Shown here: piece by piece, positions 40,896 through 47,889 of the stretch | Numbering within the stretch: position 1 is the stretch's first letter | Layout of the letters: every line of letters begins with the position of its first letter | Source of the DNA: Alcanivorax jadensis T9 | Lineage (GTDB): Bacteria; Pseudomonadota; Gammaproteobacteria; Pseudomonadales; Alcanivoracaceae | Assembly (NCBI RefSeq): GCF_000756655.1 | Contig: NZ_ARXU01000003.1 | Span: 248,001-312,000, forward strand | Direction: 5' to 3' | DNA: 64,000 bases | Made by a program: the position numbers and the translations under genes | Notes under the pieces: model-generated | What the model was told of the DNA's origin: nothing | Seen by the model: the letters and a program-made list of their open reading frames with translations, nothing else | Database searches by the model: none

Positions 40896-41041
40896 AGCTA
40901 CAACGCGGAACTGGCAGGACGAGGCGGGAGGGCCGTGCCCGCGATTTAGCGCCGGGTTTGTATTCTGGAATCGCGGAGGGGCGGGTTGTCGGTTGGCTGC
41001 AGCTTTTACCGCGTTGAAGCTTGAAGCTTGAAGCTTGAAGC
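40896..41041. repeat. Nested inverted-repeat element ending in four TTGAAGC repeats
   Basis: Outer arms AGCTACAACGCGG (40896) and CCGCGTTGAAGCT (41009) are inverted with one mismatch. An inner pair, CCCGCGATT and GAATCGCGGAG, lies within. The right arm continues into four exact copies of TTGAAGC at 41014-41041. It resembles a small non-autonomous palindromic element with an expanded end. Confidence 0.55.
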
Positions 41042-41079
41042 TCGCTCGATCGTAAAAAATGTAAAAGGTGAGGCTGGCA

Positions 41080-41109
41080 GGAACTTTCGGAAAAACGCTG
41101 CGGTCCTAA
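41080..41109 (+). promoter_or_regulatory. Sigma-E-type promoter of small RNA 1
   Basis: GGAACTT at 41080-41086 and TCCTAA at 41104-41109 are separated by 17 nt. The -35 is the exact sigma-E (RpoE/AlgU) consensus; the -10 is a fair match to TCTAA-type boxes. Transcription would begin near 41115, exactly at the base of the first hairpin. The same arrangement precedes RNA 2. Confidence 0.75.
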
Positions 41110-41114
41110 AGAAT

Positions 41115-41265
41115 AGCTACGGATTGGCACCCCCCGATCCCCCAGTACCCTCGCTGATCCGTAGCATTTTGGACTCCCCAATCTCTCCCCAGAGGTTGGG
41201 GCGGCAAGCCTCCCTGGCAGCACAGTCGTTCCCTTCCCCCAAGATTGCTGCCAGGGATTTTTTTT
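41115..41265 (+). ncRNA. Sigma-E-type small RNA 1, ErsA-like locus, C-rich
   Basis: About 150 nt with three hairpins. Stem 1: GCTACGGAT (41116) with ATCCGTAGC (41157), enclosing a C-rich loop at 41131-41152. Stem 2: CCCCAATCTCT (41176) with AGAGGTTGGGG (41191), tetraloop CCCC. Stem 3: CCCTGGCAGC (41212) with GCTGCCAGGG (41247), followed by A and eight T, a rho-independent terminator; its loop holds GTTCCCTTCCCCC. It has no plausible reading frame. Copy 2 at 41562 has the same layout with compensating stem changes. The position beside engB matches Spot 42 of enterics and the sigma22-dependent ErsA of Pseudomonas. Targets by C-rich pairing to ribosome sites are an inference. Confidence 0.8.
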
Positions 41266-41528
41266 GCCTGCCGTTTGTGCTGGCAGGCCTCAGCAAACTG
41301 CAAAATCTTCGCGTTTTTATCTCAGCTTGCTGGCTCTCATCCAGTATCAAGCAATCGTTGTGCCAGATTTCCCCGTGTGGTTATTACTGCTTCTTGATCA
41401 GTGAGATAGGACATTTTTTCAGCGTTCATCCGGGTGTTCGTGGCGCACCGTGGTGGGACTGGAGTGCCCTTTAGCGCCAGTTTTGTGACGCACATCGACA
41501 GTCGGGCAAAAAAAGGGGATGAAGGGCT

Positions 41529-41558
41529 GGAACTTTTTCCAGAAAACGGCAGTCTCTA
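41529..41558 (+). promoter_or_regulatory. Sigma-E-type promoter of small RNA 2
   Basis: GGAACTT at 41529-41535 and TCTCTA at 41553-41558 with a spacer of 17 nt, the same as in copy 1. The two promoters also share CCAGAAAAC/CGGAAAAAC-like spacer segments. The first stem begins about 6 nt after the -10. Confidence 0.72.
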
Positions 41559-41561
41559 TAA

Positions 41562-41712
41562 GTGCGACGGGCTGGAACCCCCGATCCCCCAGTACCCTCA
41601 CCGGTCCGTCGTGTTTTACCCCGGCCCTCTTCCCCCAAAGAGACCGGGGTGGCAAGCCTCCCCGGCAGCAAGTCGTTCCCTTCCCCCAAGAATTGCTGCC
41701 GGGGATTTTTTT
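41562..41712 (+). ncRNA. Sigma-E-type small RNA 2, ErsA-like locus, C-rich
   Basis: Second copy of the RNA. Stem 1: GCGACGGGCTGG (41564) with CCGGTCCGTCGT (41601). Stem 2: CCCCGG (41619) with CCGGGG (41644), inner TCTT/AAGA. Stem 3: CCCCGGCAGCA (41660) with TGCTGCCGGGG (41694), then A and seven T. The loop segments at 41578-41599, 41651-41662 and 41672-41691 are identical to copy 1, while five stem pairs differ on both sides (T-A to G-C, T-A to C-G, two A-T to G-C, T-A to C-G). That pattern supports selection on RNA structure. It ends 165 bp before the convergent engB stop. Confidence 0.8.
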
Positions 41713-41877
41713 GCCTGGAAGAAAGTGGCGAGGTACGGGTACCGAGTTGCGAAAACCTTTCAGAATCCCCAATGCTTCGTTAACACCGCTTGCCTGCAAG
41801 CCATTGGGCATTTTCCAGAGGCCCAGGGCGTCAGTAGGCCGGCTGCCACAGAGGCAGGTTTCGAAACTCGCGACTCG

Positions 41878-42510
41878 TCACTCGCTCCGATCAGGTGCTG
41901 CTATCTCCAGCCATTCCCCCAGTTTCTCCCAGGCGTCATCGCAGCCGGTACCGTTGGTGGCGGAAAATAATTGCAGCGATAGGGGTGCGGGGTGTCCCTT
42001 GAGCTGGCTTTGCACCTTCAGCAGGGTGGATTTGGCCGCGCCAAACTTCAGTTTGTCGGCCTTGGTCATCAGGATATGGATGGGCATGTTCGCCTGGGCG
42101 GCCCATTCCAGCATCATCAGATCGAAATCCTTGAGCGGATGGCGGATGTCCATCATCAATACCAGCCCCACCAGCACCTGGCGTTCAGCCAGATAGTGGT
42201 CCAGGTGCTCCTGCCATTCGTTGCGTTTGCTTTTGGCGACTTTGGCATAGCCGTAGCCGGGCAGGTCCACCAGCCGGCGCTCGTCGTCCAGGGAAAAGAA
42301 GTTGATCAGCTGGGTGCGGCCGGGGGTTTTGGAGGTTCTTGCCAGGGATCTCTGGCCGGTCAAACGGTTGATGGCGCTGGACTTGCCGGCGTTGGAGCGG
42401 CCGGCAAAGGCCACCTCCCGGCCCTCGTCAGGCGGGCACTGGTCCAGGCGCTGGGCACTTTGCAGGAAACTGGCCTGATGGAGCAGGATCTCTGCTGGAT
42501 GTTGTGGCAT
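41878..42510 (-). CDS. engB: EngB/YihA ribosome-assembly GTPase
   Basis: Start at ATG 42510 ([10 protein letters not shown]), with TAAGG upstream; a longer reading overlaps the divergent cytochrome gene and is rejected. The 210-residue GTPase has GRSNAGKSS (P-loop), [10 protein letters not shown] (G3), TKADKL (G4) and SATNGTG (G5). It acts in late large-subunit ribosome assembly and is usually essential. It converges with the small RNA pair and diverges from the cytochrome genes. Neighbour order engB, cytochrome c, cytochrome c4, dsbA matches Pseudomonas. Confidence 0.97.
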   Translation of the reverse strand: MPQHPAEILLHQASFLQSAQRLDQCPPDEGREVAFAGRSNAGKSSAINRLTGQRSLARTSKTPGRTQLINFFSLDDERRLVDLPGYGYAKVAKSKRNEWQEHLDHYLAERQVLVGLVLMMDIRHPLKDFDLMMLEWAAQANMPIHILMTKADKLKFGAAKSTLLKVQSQLKGHPAPLSLQLFSATNGTGCDDAWEKLGEWLEIAAPDRSE

Positions 42511-42679
42511 AACCTTACCCTTCACATGGAATATGACGGCGCGTGCCAGACTGGTATATAATCCCGTGCGCCTGGCCCTCCTGGCGATTGCCAGGGCGGT
42601 CGACGTTCTACAAGGGTTTGGCGGGAAAGGCAAATCCACACTTCGCCAGCGGTTGACGCCAGCATAGCAGAGGTAGGAT

Positions 42680-42973
42680 ATGAAGGGTTTGGTAGCAGGT
42701 ATTGCATTGATCATGATGGCAGGAGCGGCCAGCGCCGCCACCGTGGAAGAGCGCTATAATAGTAGTTGCACCTTCTGCCATACTTCCGGCGCCGCCGGTG
42801 CCCCCAAGGCTCACGATGAAGCCGCCTGGAAGCCGCTGTTGGGCAAAGGCATGGATACCCTGGTGAAGCACGTGAAGGAAGGGTACAACGCCATGCCGCC
42901 TAAAGGCATGTGTAACGATTGTAGCGACGACGAATACCGTGCTCTGATTGAGTACATGTCCAAAAGCAAATAA
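42680..42973 (+). CDS. Cytochrome c5-like monohaem protein
   Basis: A 97-residue secreted protein with signal peptide ([20 protein letters not shown]). Haem site CTFCH (Cys30, Cys33, His34), axial Met72 in AMPPKG, and a further Cys pair at 78 and 81 (CNDC) that forms the disulfide of the cytochrome c5 family. It carries electrons in the periplasm. It is 23 bp upstream of the cytochrome c4 gene and divergent from engB. Confidence 0.93.
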   Translation: MKGLVAGIALIMMAGAASAATVEERYNSSCTFCHTSGAAGAPKAHDEAAWKPLLGKGMDTLVKHVKEGYNAMPPKGMCNDCSDDEYRALIEYMSKSK

Positions 42974-42996
42974 GACGCTGTACGAAAGGATAGGCC

Positions 42997-43638
42997 ATGA
43001 AGTTTTTCAAACTGTTCGTGCTGATGGCGGCTGCCGTAGTAGCCAACCCGACTCTGGCTGCAGGTGATGCTGAAGCCGGTGAAGCAAAAGCCGCTCCCTG
43101 TGCCGCTTGCCACGGCCCCGGCGGTAGCAAGCCGATTGCTGGTAACTACCCGAAGCTGGCGGGTCAGGGTGAAGCCTACCTGGTCAAGCAGCTTCAGGAT
43201 TACAAGTCCGGTGAACGAGACAATGCCATTATGGCTGGTCAGGCTGCCAACCTGAGCGAGCAGGATATGGCGGATCTGGGCGCCTATTACGCTTCCCAGG
43301 AAGCCGAGGCCGGTCAAGCTGACCCAGACTGGGTCGAGCAAGGCGCCAAGCTGTACCGCGGCGGTGATATGGCCAACGGCCTGCCGTCCTGCTCCGGTTG
43401 CCACGGCCCGGCGGGTCAGGGTGTCGATGGCGCCAAATATCCGCACCTGGCTGGCCAGAACGCTCAGTATGTGGAAGAGCAGCTGAAGGCTTTCCGTGCC
43501 GCTGGCCGTAATGACCTGGGTGATAACGTGATCAAGCGTACCAATGATCCTGCCAGCATGATGCAGACTGTTGCTGCCAAGATGAGCGACTCCCAGATCA
43601 AGGCGGTAGCCAGCTATATTACTGGTTTATCCAAATAG
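42997..43638 (+). CDS. cc4: Cytochrome c4, dihaem
   Basis: A 213-residue protein with a signal peptide (cleaved after about residue 22) and two cytochrome domains: CAACH (Cys35-His39) and CSGCH (Cys132-His136). The domains are similar in layout, the usual internal duplication of cytochrome c4. It passes electrons to terminal oxidases in the periplasm. Followed by a terminator at 43662 and then dsbA. Confidence 0.95.
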   Translation: MKFFKLFVLMAAAVVANPTLAAGDAEAGEAKAAPCAACHGPGGSKPIAGNYPKLAGQGEAYLVKQLQDYKSGERDNAIMAGQAANLSEQDMADLGAYYASQEAEAGQADPDWVEQGAKLYRGGDMANGLPSCSGCHGPAGQGVDGAKYPHLAGQNAQYVEEQLKAFRAAGRNDLGDNVIKRTNDPASMMQTVAAKMSDSQIKAVASYITGLSK

Positions 43639-43661
43639 AGCTGATTGGTTACGGTTTGTAG

Positions 43662-43688
43662 AAAAGGCAGCCTGCGGGCTGCCTTTTT
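43662..43688 (+). terminator. Rho-independent terminator after cytochrome c4
   Basis: AAGGCAGCC and GGCTGCCTT pair around GCGG-type loop and are followed by TTTT. It lies 24 bp after the stop and separates the cytochromes from dsbA. Confidence 0.88.
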
Positions 43689-43811
43689 CGTTGTTATCAT
43701 GAAAAGATAAATGGCCCTCCCTGCGCTGACGGTTTTTTTGCCTGGCCGCGGGAGAAAATAATGATTCCGGCGGTCCTACCGTGCGGAGACCAACAATAAG
43801 GAGAGGAACCG

Positions 43812-44447
43812 ATGCTTCGCTTTGTGACGGCTTTGCTGATGAGTCTGGGCCTGGCAACCGCTGCGGTTGCGGCCGAAGAACATGCCCGCTTTGCTGTGGA
43901 TACCCACTACAAGATTCTTGATGTGCCCGGCAATGTGAGTGACCCCAGCAAGGTGGAAGTGCGGGAGTTCTTCTCCTATGCCTGCCCCCATTGTTACTCT
44001 CTTGAACCTGCGGTAGATACATGGCTGGAATCCAAGCCGGACTTCATCGATTACGTACGCACGCCGGTGCTGTTCCTGCGTAACGCCGAGCCGCTGGCCC
44101 GCGCCTACTATGTGGAAGAAACCCTGGGTCTGACAGAGGAAATCCATGCTCCCCTGTTTGATGCCATTCACAAGCACCGCGAGCCGCTGTTCAATGAGCC
44201 GGCACTGGCCAACTTCTTCCGCAAATACGGCGTGGAGCCGGACAAGTTCAACCGCCTGTATAGCTCCTTCGGTGTGTCCACCAAGGTCCGTCAGGCAGAG
44301 GCGCTGACCAAGGAATACAAGATTCCCGGTGTGCCCAACTTTGTCGTGAACGGAAAGTACCTGGTGTTGCGCGAGAACCTGAAGACCCCCGACGAGCTGT
44401 TCGAGGTCATCGAGTATCTGGCCAACAAGGAAAAGACTGGCGGTTGA
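43812..44447 (+). CDS. dsbA: Thiol:disulfide interchange protein DsbA
   Basis: A 211-residue secreted thioredoxin-fold protein. Signal peptide MLRFVTALLMSLGLATAAVA; active site CPHC at residues 58-61; cis-Pro loop GVPNFVVNG near residue 175. It introduces disulfides into periplasmic proteins; the neighbouring cytochromes c need reduced cysteines, so the grouping is likely historical. The AAGGAGAGG ribosome site is strong. Confidence 0.96.
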   Translation: MLRFVTALLMSLGLATAAVAAEEHARFAVDTHYKILDVPGNVSDPSKVEVREFFSYACPHCYSLEPAVDTWLESKPDFIDYVRTPVLFLRNAEPLARAYYVEETLGLTEEIHAPLFDAIHKHREPLFNEPALANFFRKYGVEPDKFNRLYSSFGVSTKVRQAEALTKEYKIPGVPNFVVNGKYLVLRENLKTPDELFEVIEYLANKEKTGG

Positions 44448-44458
44448 TGTAGACCCCT

Positions 44459-45361
44459 ATGCTGCTGGATCGTGCACGAACCGCCTATCGAGACTGGAAA
44501 GCCCGCCCTGCGGGCTTTTCCTTCGCTCGGCAAGGGGTGCGACGCACCCGTCAAACTCGTGAAATCCTCCTTCCTGACACGAGCATCAAGCTGCTCAGCT
44601 TCAATATCCAGGCCGGTATCGGTAGCCAGAAGTTTGGCGATTACATCACCGGTAGCTGGAAGCATCTGGTCGCGCACCCGCGTAGCGTAGAAACCATTGA
44701 ACAGATTGCCGAGGTGCTCAGCCACTTCGATGTGGTGGGTCTGCAGGAGGTGGATGGTGGCAGCCTGCGCTCACGCAACATGAATCAGCTGATGCACCTG
44801 GCATCGTTGGGCGACTTTTCCTTCTGGCACCAACAACTCAACCGTAATCTTGGCCGCCTGGGCCAGTTCAGTAATGGCTTTCTCAGCCGTCACCAGCCCT
44901 TTGAGGTCAAGGATCACCGGCTACCCGGGCTGCCCGGTCGCGGTGCCATTCTGATCAAGTATGGTCACCCGATACAGCCTCTGGTGGTCGTGGTGGCCCA
45001 CCTCGCCCTGGGGGAGAAGGTACGCAATACCCAGCTTGCCTACCTGGCCAGGCTGCTTGAAGACTATAAGTATGTGGTGGTGATGGGTGACTTCAATTGC
45101 CGCCTGGAGCACCTGGAAGCCTCGCCGCTGGCAAGCCTGGGGCTGCGGACCGTGGAGGCAGACAGCCTCAACACCTATCCGAGCTGGGCCCCGGATCGAC
45201 ATATCGACCACATCCTCCTTTCCCCGGCGCTGCAATGTCGTCACACCCGTGTGCTGGCAGATTGCCTGCTGTCTGACCACCTGCCCCTGGCCACGGAAAT
45301 CCTGGTCCCGGACGAGGTGATCGCGGCGACGCGGGAGCATCGGTTGCCGCTTATCAGTTAA
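44459..45361 (+). CDS. Endonuclease/exonuclease/phosphatase-family protein
   Basis: A 300-residue protein, ATG 44459 with a weak ribosome site. Motifs of the fold: LLSFNIQAG (Asn), GLQEVDGG (Glu), GRGAILI, HLALG, VVMGDFNCR (Asp-Asn), and SDHLPLA with the catalytic His at the end, plus IDHILLS. The fold covers DNases, phosphodiesterases and lipid phosphatases, so the substrate is open. It follows dsbA by 11 bp, as in Pseudomonas. The stop codon lies inside the left arm of an inverted repeat. Confidence 0.9.
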   Translation: MLLDRARTAYRDWKARPAGFSFARQGVRRTRQTREILLPDTSIKLLSFNIQAGIGSQKFGDYITGSWKHLVAHPRSVETIEQIAEVLSHFDVVGLQEVDGGSLRSRNMNQLMHLASLGDFSFWHQQLNRNLGRLGQFSNGFLSRHQPFEVKDHRLPGLPGRGAILIKYGHPIQPLVVVVAHLALGEKVRNTQLAYLARLLEDYKYVVVMGDFNCRLEHLEASPLASLGLRTVEADSLNTYPSWAPDRHIDHILLSPALQCRHTRVLADCLLSDHLPLATEILVPDEVIAATREHRLPLIS

Positions 45362-45501
45362 CAATGAACAGTGAATAGTTCGCGATTGAGTTTATGGGTT
45401 ACTCCAGCCTTTGAGGCCGCGCCACATTATGGGTCGCGGCCTCTTGCGTTGGGGGGGGGGGGTAAAAAGCGTTGCCCGCTTTTCACTCTTCACTGTTAAC
45501 T
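45356..45501. repeat. Inverted-repeat element with internal hairpin and 12-G run
   Basis: Arms of 23 bp (AGTTAACAATGAACAGTGAA... and its inverse at 45479-45501) match at 20 positions. Inside lie a GAGGCCGCG/CGCGGCCTC hairpin (45413-45443) and a run of 12 G at 45451-45462. The left arm overlaps the stop of the preceding gene. It looks like a mobile palindromic element or a strong terminator; G-runs are prone to slippage. Confidence 0.6.
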
Positions 45502-45534
45502 ATTGAGTCCCATAACTGGCCCATGGGGAAAAAC

Positions 45535-46029
45535 ATGAAGCGAATGCTCTATCTGCTTTGCTTGCTGCTGCCCGGCGTGGCCCTTGCCGATTGTCCCCGG
45601 GTGCCCGGCCAGGAAGACGATCGACGCGCCAATGCGGGTTGTCTGATTCTGCATGACGACAAGGTGCTTCTGATTACCCATCGCTGGGGCGGCAAATTGG
45701 GGGTGCCTGGCGGTACCCGTGAAGCGGATGAGCTGGCCCAATGTACGGCGCATCGGGAGACGAGTGAGGAGACTGGGCTCGCGGTCAAGGTGGGACGGCG
45801 CCTGGTGGTGATGAAGAACGGCTTTCATCTCTACCGTTGTTATCCAGAGAATGCGTCGTCGCCAGACTCGTTGCCAGTGCCGACCTCGGCACTGACTGAG
45901 GTAAAGGCGCTGGATTGGTACTTGCTGGATTCGCTGGACCGGGACCGCTGGCGTTTTGCCTACCAATTTGACCTGTTTCTGGAGGTGGCGAGCAACGCCA
46001 TTCTGGAGGAGCAGGCAGGCCAGCAATAA
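45535..46029 (+). CDS. Exported Nudix hydrolase
   Basis: The ATG at 45535 gives a good signal peptide (MKRMLYLLCLLLPGVALA); an earlier in-frame ATG gives a longer leader without one. The 164-residue protein has a standard Nudix box GGTREADELAQ...RETSEETGLA (about residues 58-81). Four Cys occur in the mature part (positions 20, 36, 69 and 99), consistent with disulfides. Most Nudix enzymes are cytoplasmic, so an exported one is unusual; substrate unknown. It is downstream of a repeat element and convergent with the LuxR-type gene. Confidence 0.82.
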   Translation: MKRMLYLLCLLLPGVALADCPRVPGQEDDRRANAGCLILHDDKVLLITHRWGGKLGVPGGTREADELAQCTAHRETSEETGLAVKVGRRLVVMKNGFHLYRCYPENASSPDSLPVPTSALTEVKALDWYLLDSLDRDRWRFAYQFDLFLEVASNAILEEQAGQQ

Positions 46030-46052
46030 ATCACGGCCAAGCGGGCAGCGGA

Positions 46053-47735
46053 TCAGGCGCGCTGCGTGATGGTCTGGGACACCGACCCCGCCAGGGCCTC
46101 GATAAACTGTTGCCAGCACTCAATGACCGGGTAGCGGCCCTGATCTTCCAGCACATAAAACTCGGCGCCGGGGATCGCCTGTGCCATCAGCCTGGCTGGT
46201 TCCAGCTGCACGCTGCGATCCAGGGCGCCATGCCAGACCGTGGTGGGGATGGTGATGTCCGCCAGCTCGAACCCCCAGGGTCGCAGTACCCGCAGATAGT
46301 CATCGATGATCACTCTGGCCCCCTGAAACCAGCGCTGCCGTAATTGCGGCAGGGTGATTGCCTGCACGGCCGGGTCGTTGATCAGGCTGGCGTCCTTGTC
46401 ATCCAGCACCCGAGAGAAAAAGGAAAAGAATTTTTCCGGTGAGCGGTTCACGCCGCGCAGGGCCAGCTTGCCCAGGGAAATAAAGAGACGGGGGTCCCGG
46501 TCCACCATTTTCAGCAGCCGGTTATGCATTGGGTCCAGTTGTCCCGCCTGCATGTATTGCCAGGGTACGATGCTGCCAATGACGCCGACCCGCTCGAACA
46601 GTGACGGATATCTGGCCGCGGCGGCCAGGGCGTAGGGGCCGCCAAAACAATAGCCGGCCAGAATGGGTTTTTGCAGATTCAGTCGTTCGCAGAAGTAGCG
46701 CAGGTCCTCGGCGAAATCCACGAAATTGCCGTCCGGACAGGGGGTGGAGATGCCAAAGCCGGGGCGTACCACCACCAGCACTCGCAACCCCTGCGAGACA
46801 TACCATTCATGATGAGGTTCATGACAGGGCAGGTTGCCCGCCTGGTTTTCCATTACCAGCAGGGGCTTGCCTTCCGGGCAGCCATACTCGAACCAGCTCA
46901 GTACCCGATTGTCGGGCAGCACCATAAAGCGCTCTTCGCGACCATCATGGGTGGCGAGGGTCGGGGTCGCCAGCAACGCATGGCTCATGGCCCGGCTGAC
47001 CAGGGCGACCTGACTGCTGATACCTGTTTTTCCCATGATTGATTTGAGTTGGGTGCGGGCGGTATGCACGCTGACGGAGAGTAGTTCGGCGCTCTGACTG
47101 AGGTTTCCCACCTTGCAAAGCAGATGCAGCAAACGGGCTTCTGCCGGTGAGATACCGAACAGGTCCGCCAGTGACCGGACCGAGGGCGCGGCGACGCTGC
47201 GGTCGGCAAAGACCCAGACCACAGTGGTAATGCGTGACACGTCATCTGGCGCATCCGAGCGGAATACCGGCATGCACAGCAGCACCAGTTTCTCCTGCTC
47301 GGAGTGCAACAGCTGGCTGTCGCGGCCCCGTTGTAGGCGAACAACCTGTTGCAGTTGCTGTTTGAGAGTGGGGTCGCTGAGCATCAGCGCGCCGCCATCG
47401 GCCATGCGTAGCGGGCCCGAGGCCATGATGCGATCTGCTGCCGAATTGTGTTTTACCACATGTAGCTGGTCATCCAGCATCAGCATGGGCCAGGGTAGAC
47501 GGTTGGTCATGTCGTTGAGGAGATGGTTCTGGTCTTCCTGGGAATGCATGTGGTTGCTGCTGCGCACGGCACGATCCAGGTGCTGCAGTAGCGATTCCAT
47601 GGATTCCAGGTCCTGGTTCTCCTGCTGGCACCAGTCGATCATGGGCTCCAGCAGCTCGCCCCAGTCACCCGGCGAGAGAGCTGTTTCGTAGATGCGTCCT
47701 ATCAGGGCATCCCATTGTTTTCGTTCGGCATCCAT
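46053..47735 (-). CDS. LuxR-type regulator fused to a degenerate alpha/beta hydrolase
   Basis: A 560-residue protein with three parts: a PAS-like domain (about 77-180), a LuxR-type helix-turn-helix (about 189-245, LSQSAELLSVSVHTARTQLKSIMGKTG), and an alpha/beta hydrolase domain (270-550). The nucleophile elbow reads GYCFGG, with Cys363 in place of the usual Ser, and the place of the catalytic His reads GRYP with Arg534. The Asp (Asp506, WHGALDRS) is kept. So the domain is probably a ligand sensor and not an enzyme, though a Cys nucleophile might still be reactive. Regulators of this architecture are known in Alcanivorax-like bacteria. Target genes are not shown by the sequence. Confidence 0.85.
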   Translation of the reverse strand: MDAERKQWDALIGRIYETALSPGDWGELLEPMIDWCQQENQDLESMESLLQHLDRAVRSSNHMHSQEDQNHLLNDMTNRLPWPMLMLDDQLHVVKHNSAADRIMASGPLRMADGGALMLSDPTLKQQLQQVVRLQRGRDSQLLHSEQEKLVLLCMPVFRSDAPDDVSRITTVVWVFADRSVAAPSVRSLADLFGISPAEARLLHLLCKVGNLSQSAELLSVSVHTARTQLKSIMGKTGISSQVALVSRAMSHALLATPTLATHDGREERFMVLPDNRVLSWFEYGCPEGKPLLVMENQAGNLPCHEPHHEWYVSQGLRVLVVVRPGFGISTPCPDGNFVDFAEDLRYFCERLNLQKPILAGYCFGGPYALAAAARYPSLFERVGVIGSIVPWQYMQAGQLDPMHNRLLKMVDRDPRLFISLGKLALRGVNRSPEKFFSFFSRVLDDKDASLINDPAVQAITLPQLRQRWFQGARVIIDDYLRVLRPWGFELADITIPTTVWHGALDRSVQLEPARLMAQAIPGAEFYVLEDQGRYPVIECWQQFIEALAGSVSQTITQRA

Positions 47736-47832
47736 GTGAATTCCCCTGTTCCCTCTATGAGAACTGTATCAAATTTTGGGGAAAAGGTTAGGTAGGCCAA
47801 GACACCGTGGAATGATTACGGTGTTGGGAATG

Positions 47833-47881
47833 GTTCGCTCTCTTTCGACTCAGGGTGAGCCTGATCCGAAGGAGAGCGAAC
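47833..47881. repeat. Long hairpin downstream of the lipoprotein operon
   Basis: GTTCGCTCTC and GAGAGCGAAC pair across a 29-nt inner region that itself pairs partly. No T-run follows. It begins 8 bp from the last lipoprotein stop and may end transcription or be a repeat remnant. Confidence 0.5.
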
Positions 47882-47889
47882 GAAGAGAG

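Noticed and set aside
41434-42196. Overlapping frames through the small RNA region
   Set aside because: They cross hairpins with compensating changes and a terminator; the two homologous copies are read in different frames, so no protein is conserved.
47833-47881. Rho-independent terminator at the end of the lipoprotein operon
   Set aside because: The hairpin is strong but no T-run follows on either strand, so I list it only as a repeat.
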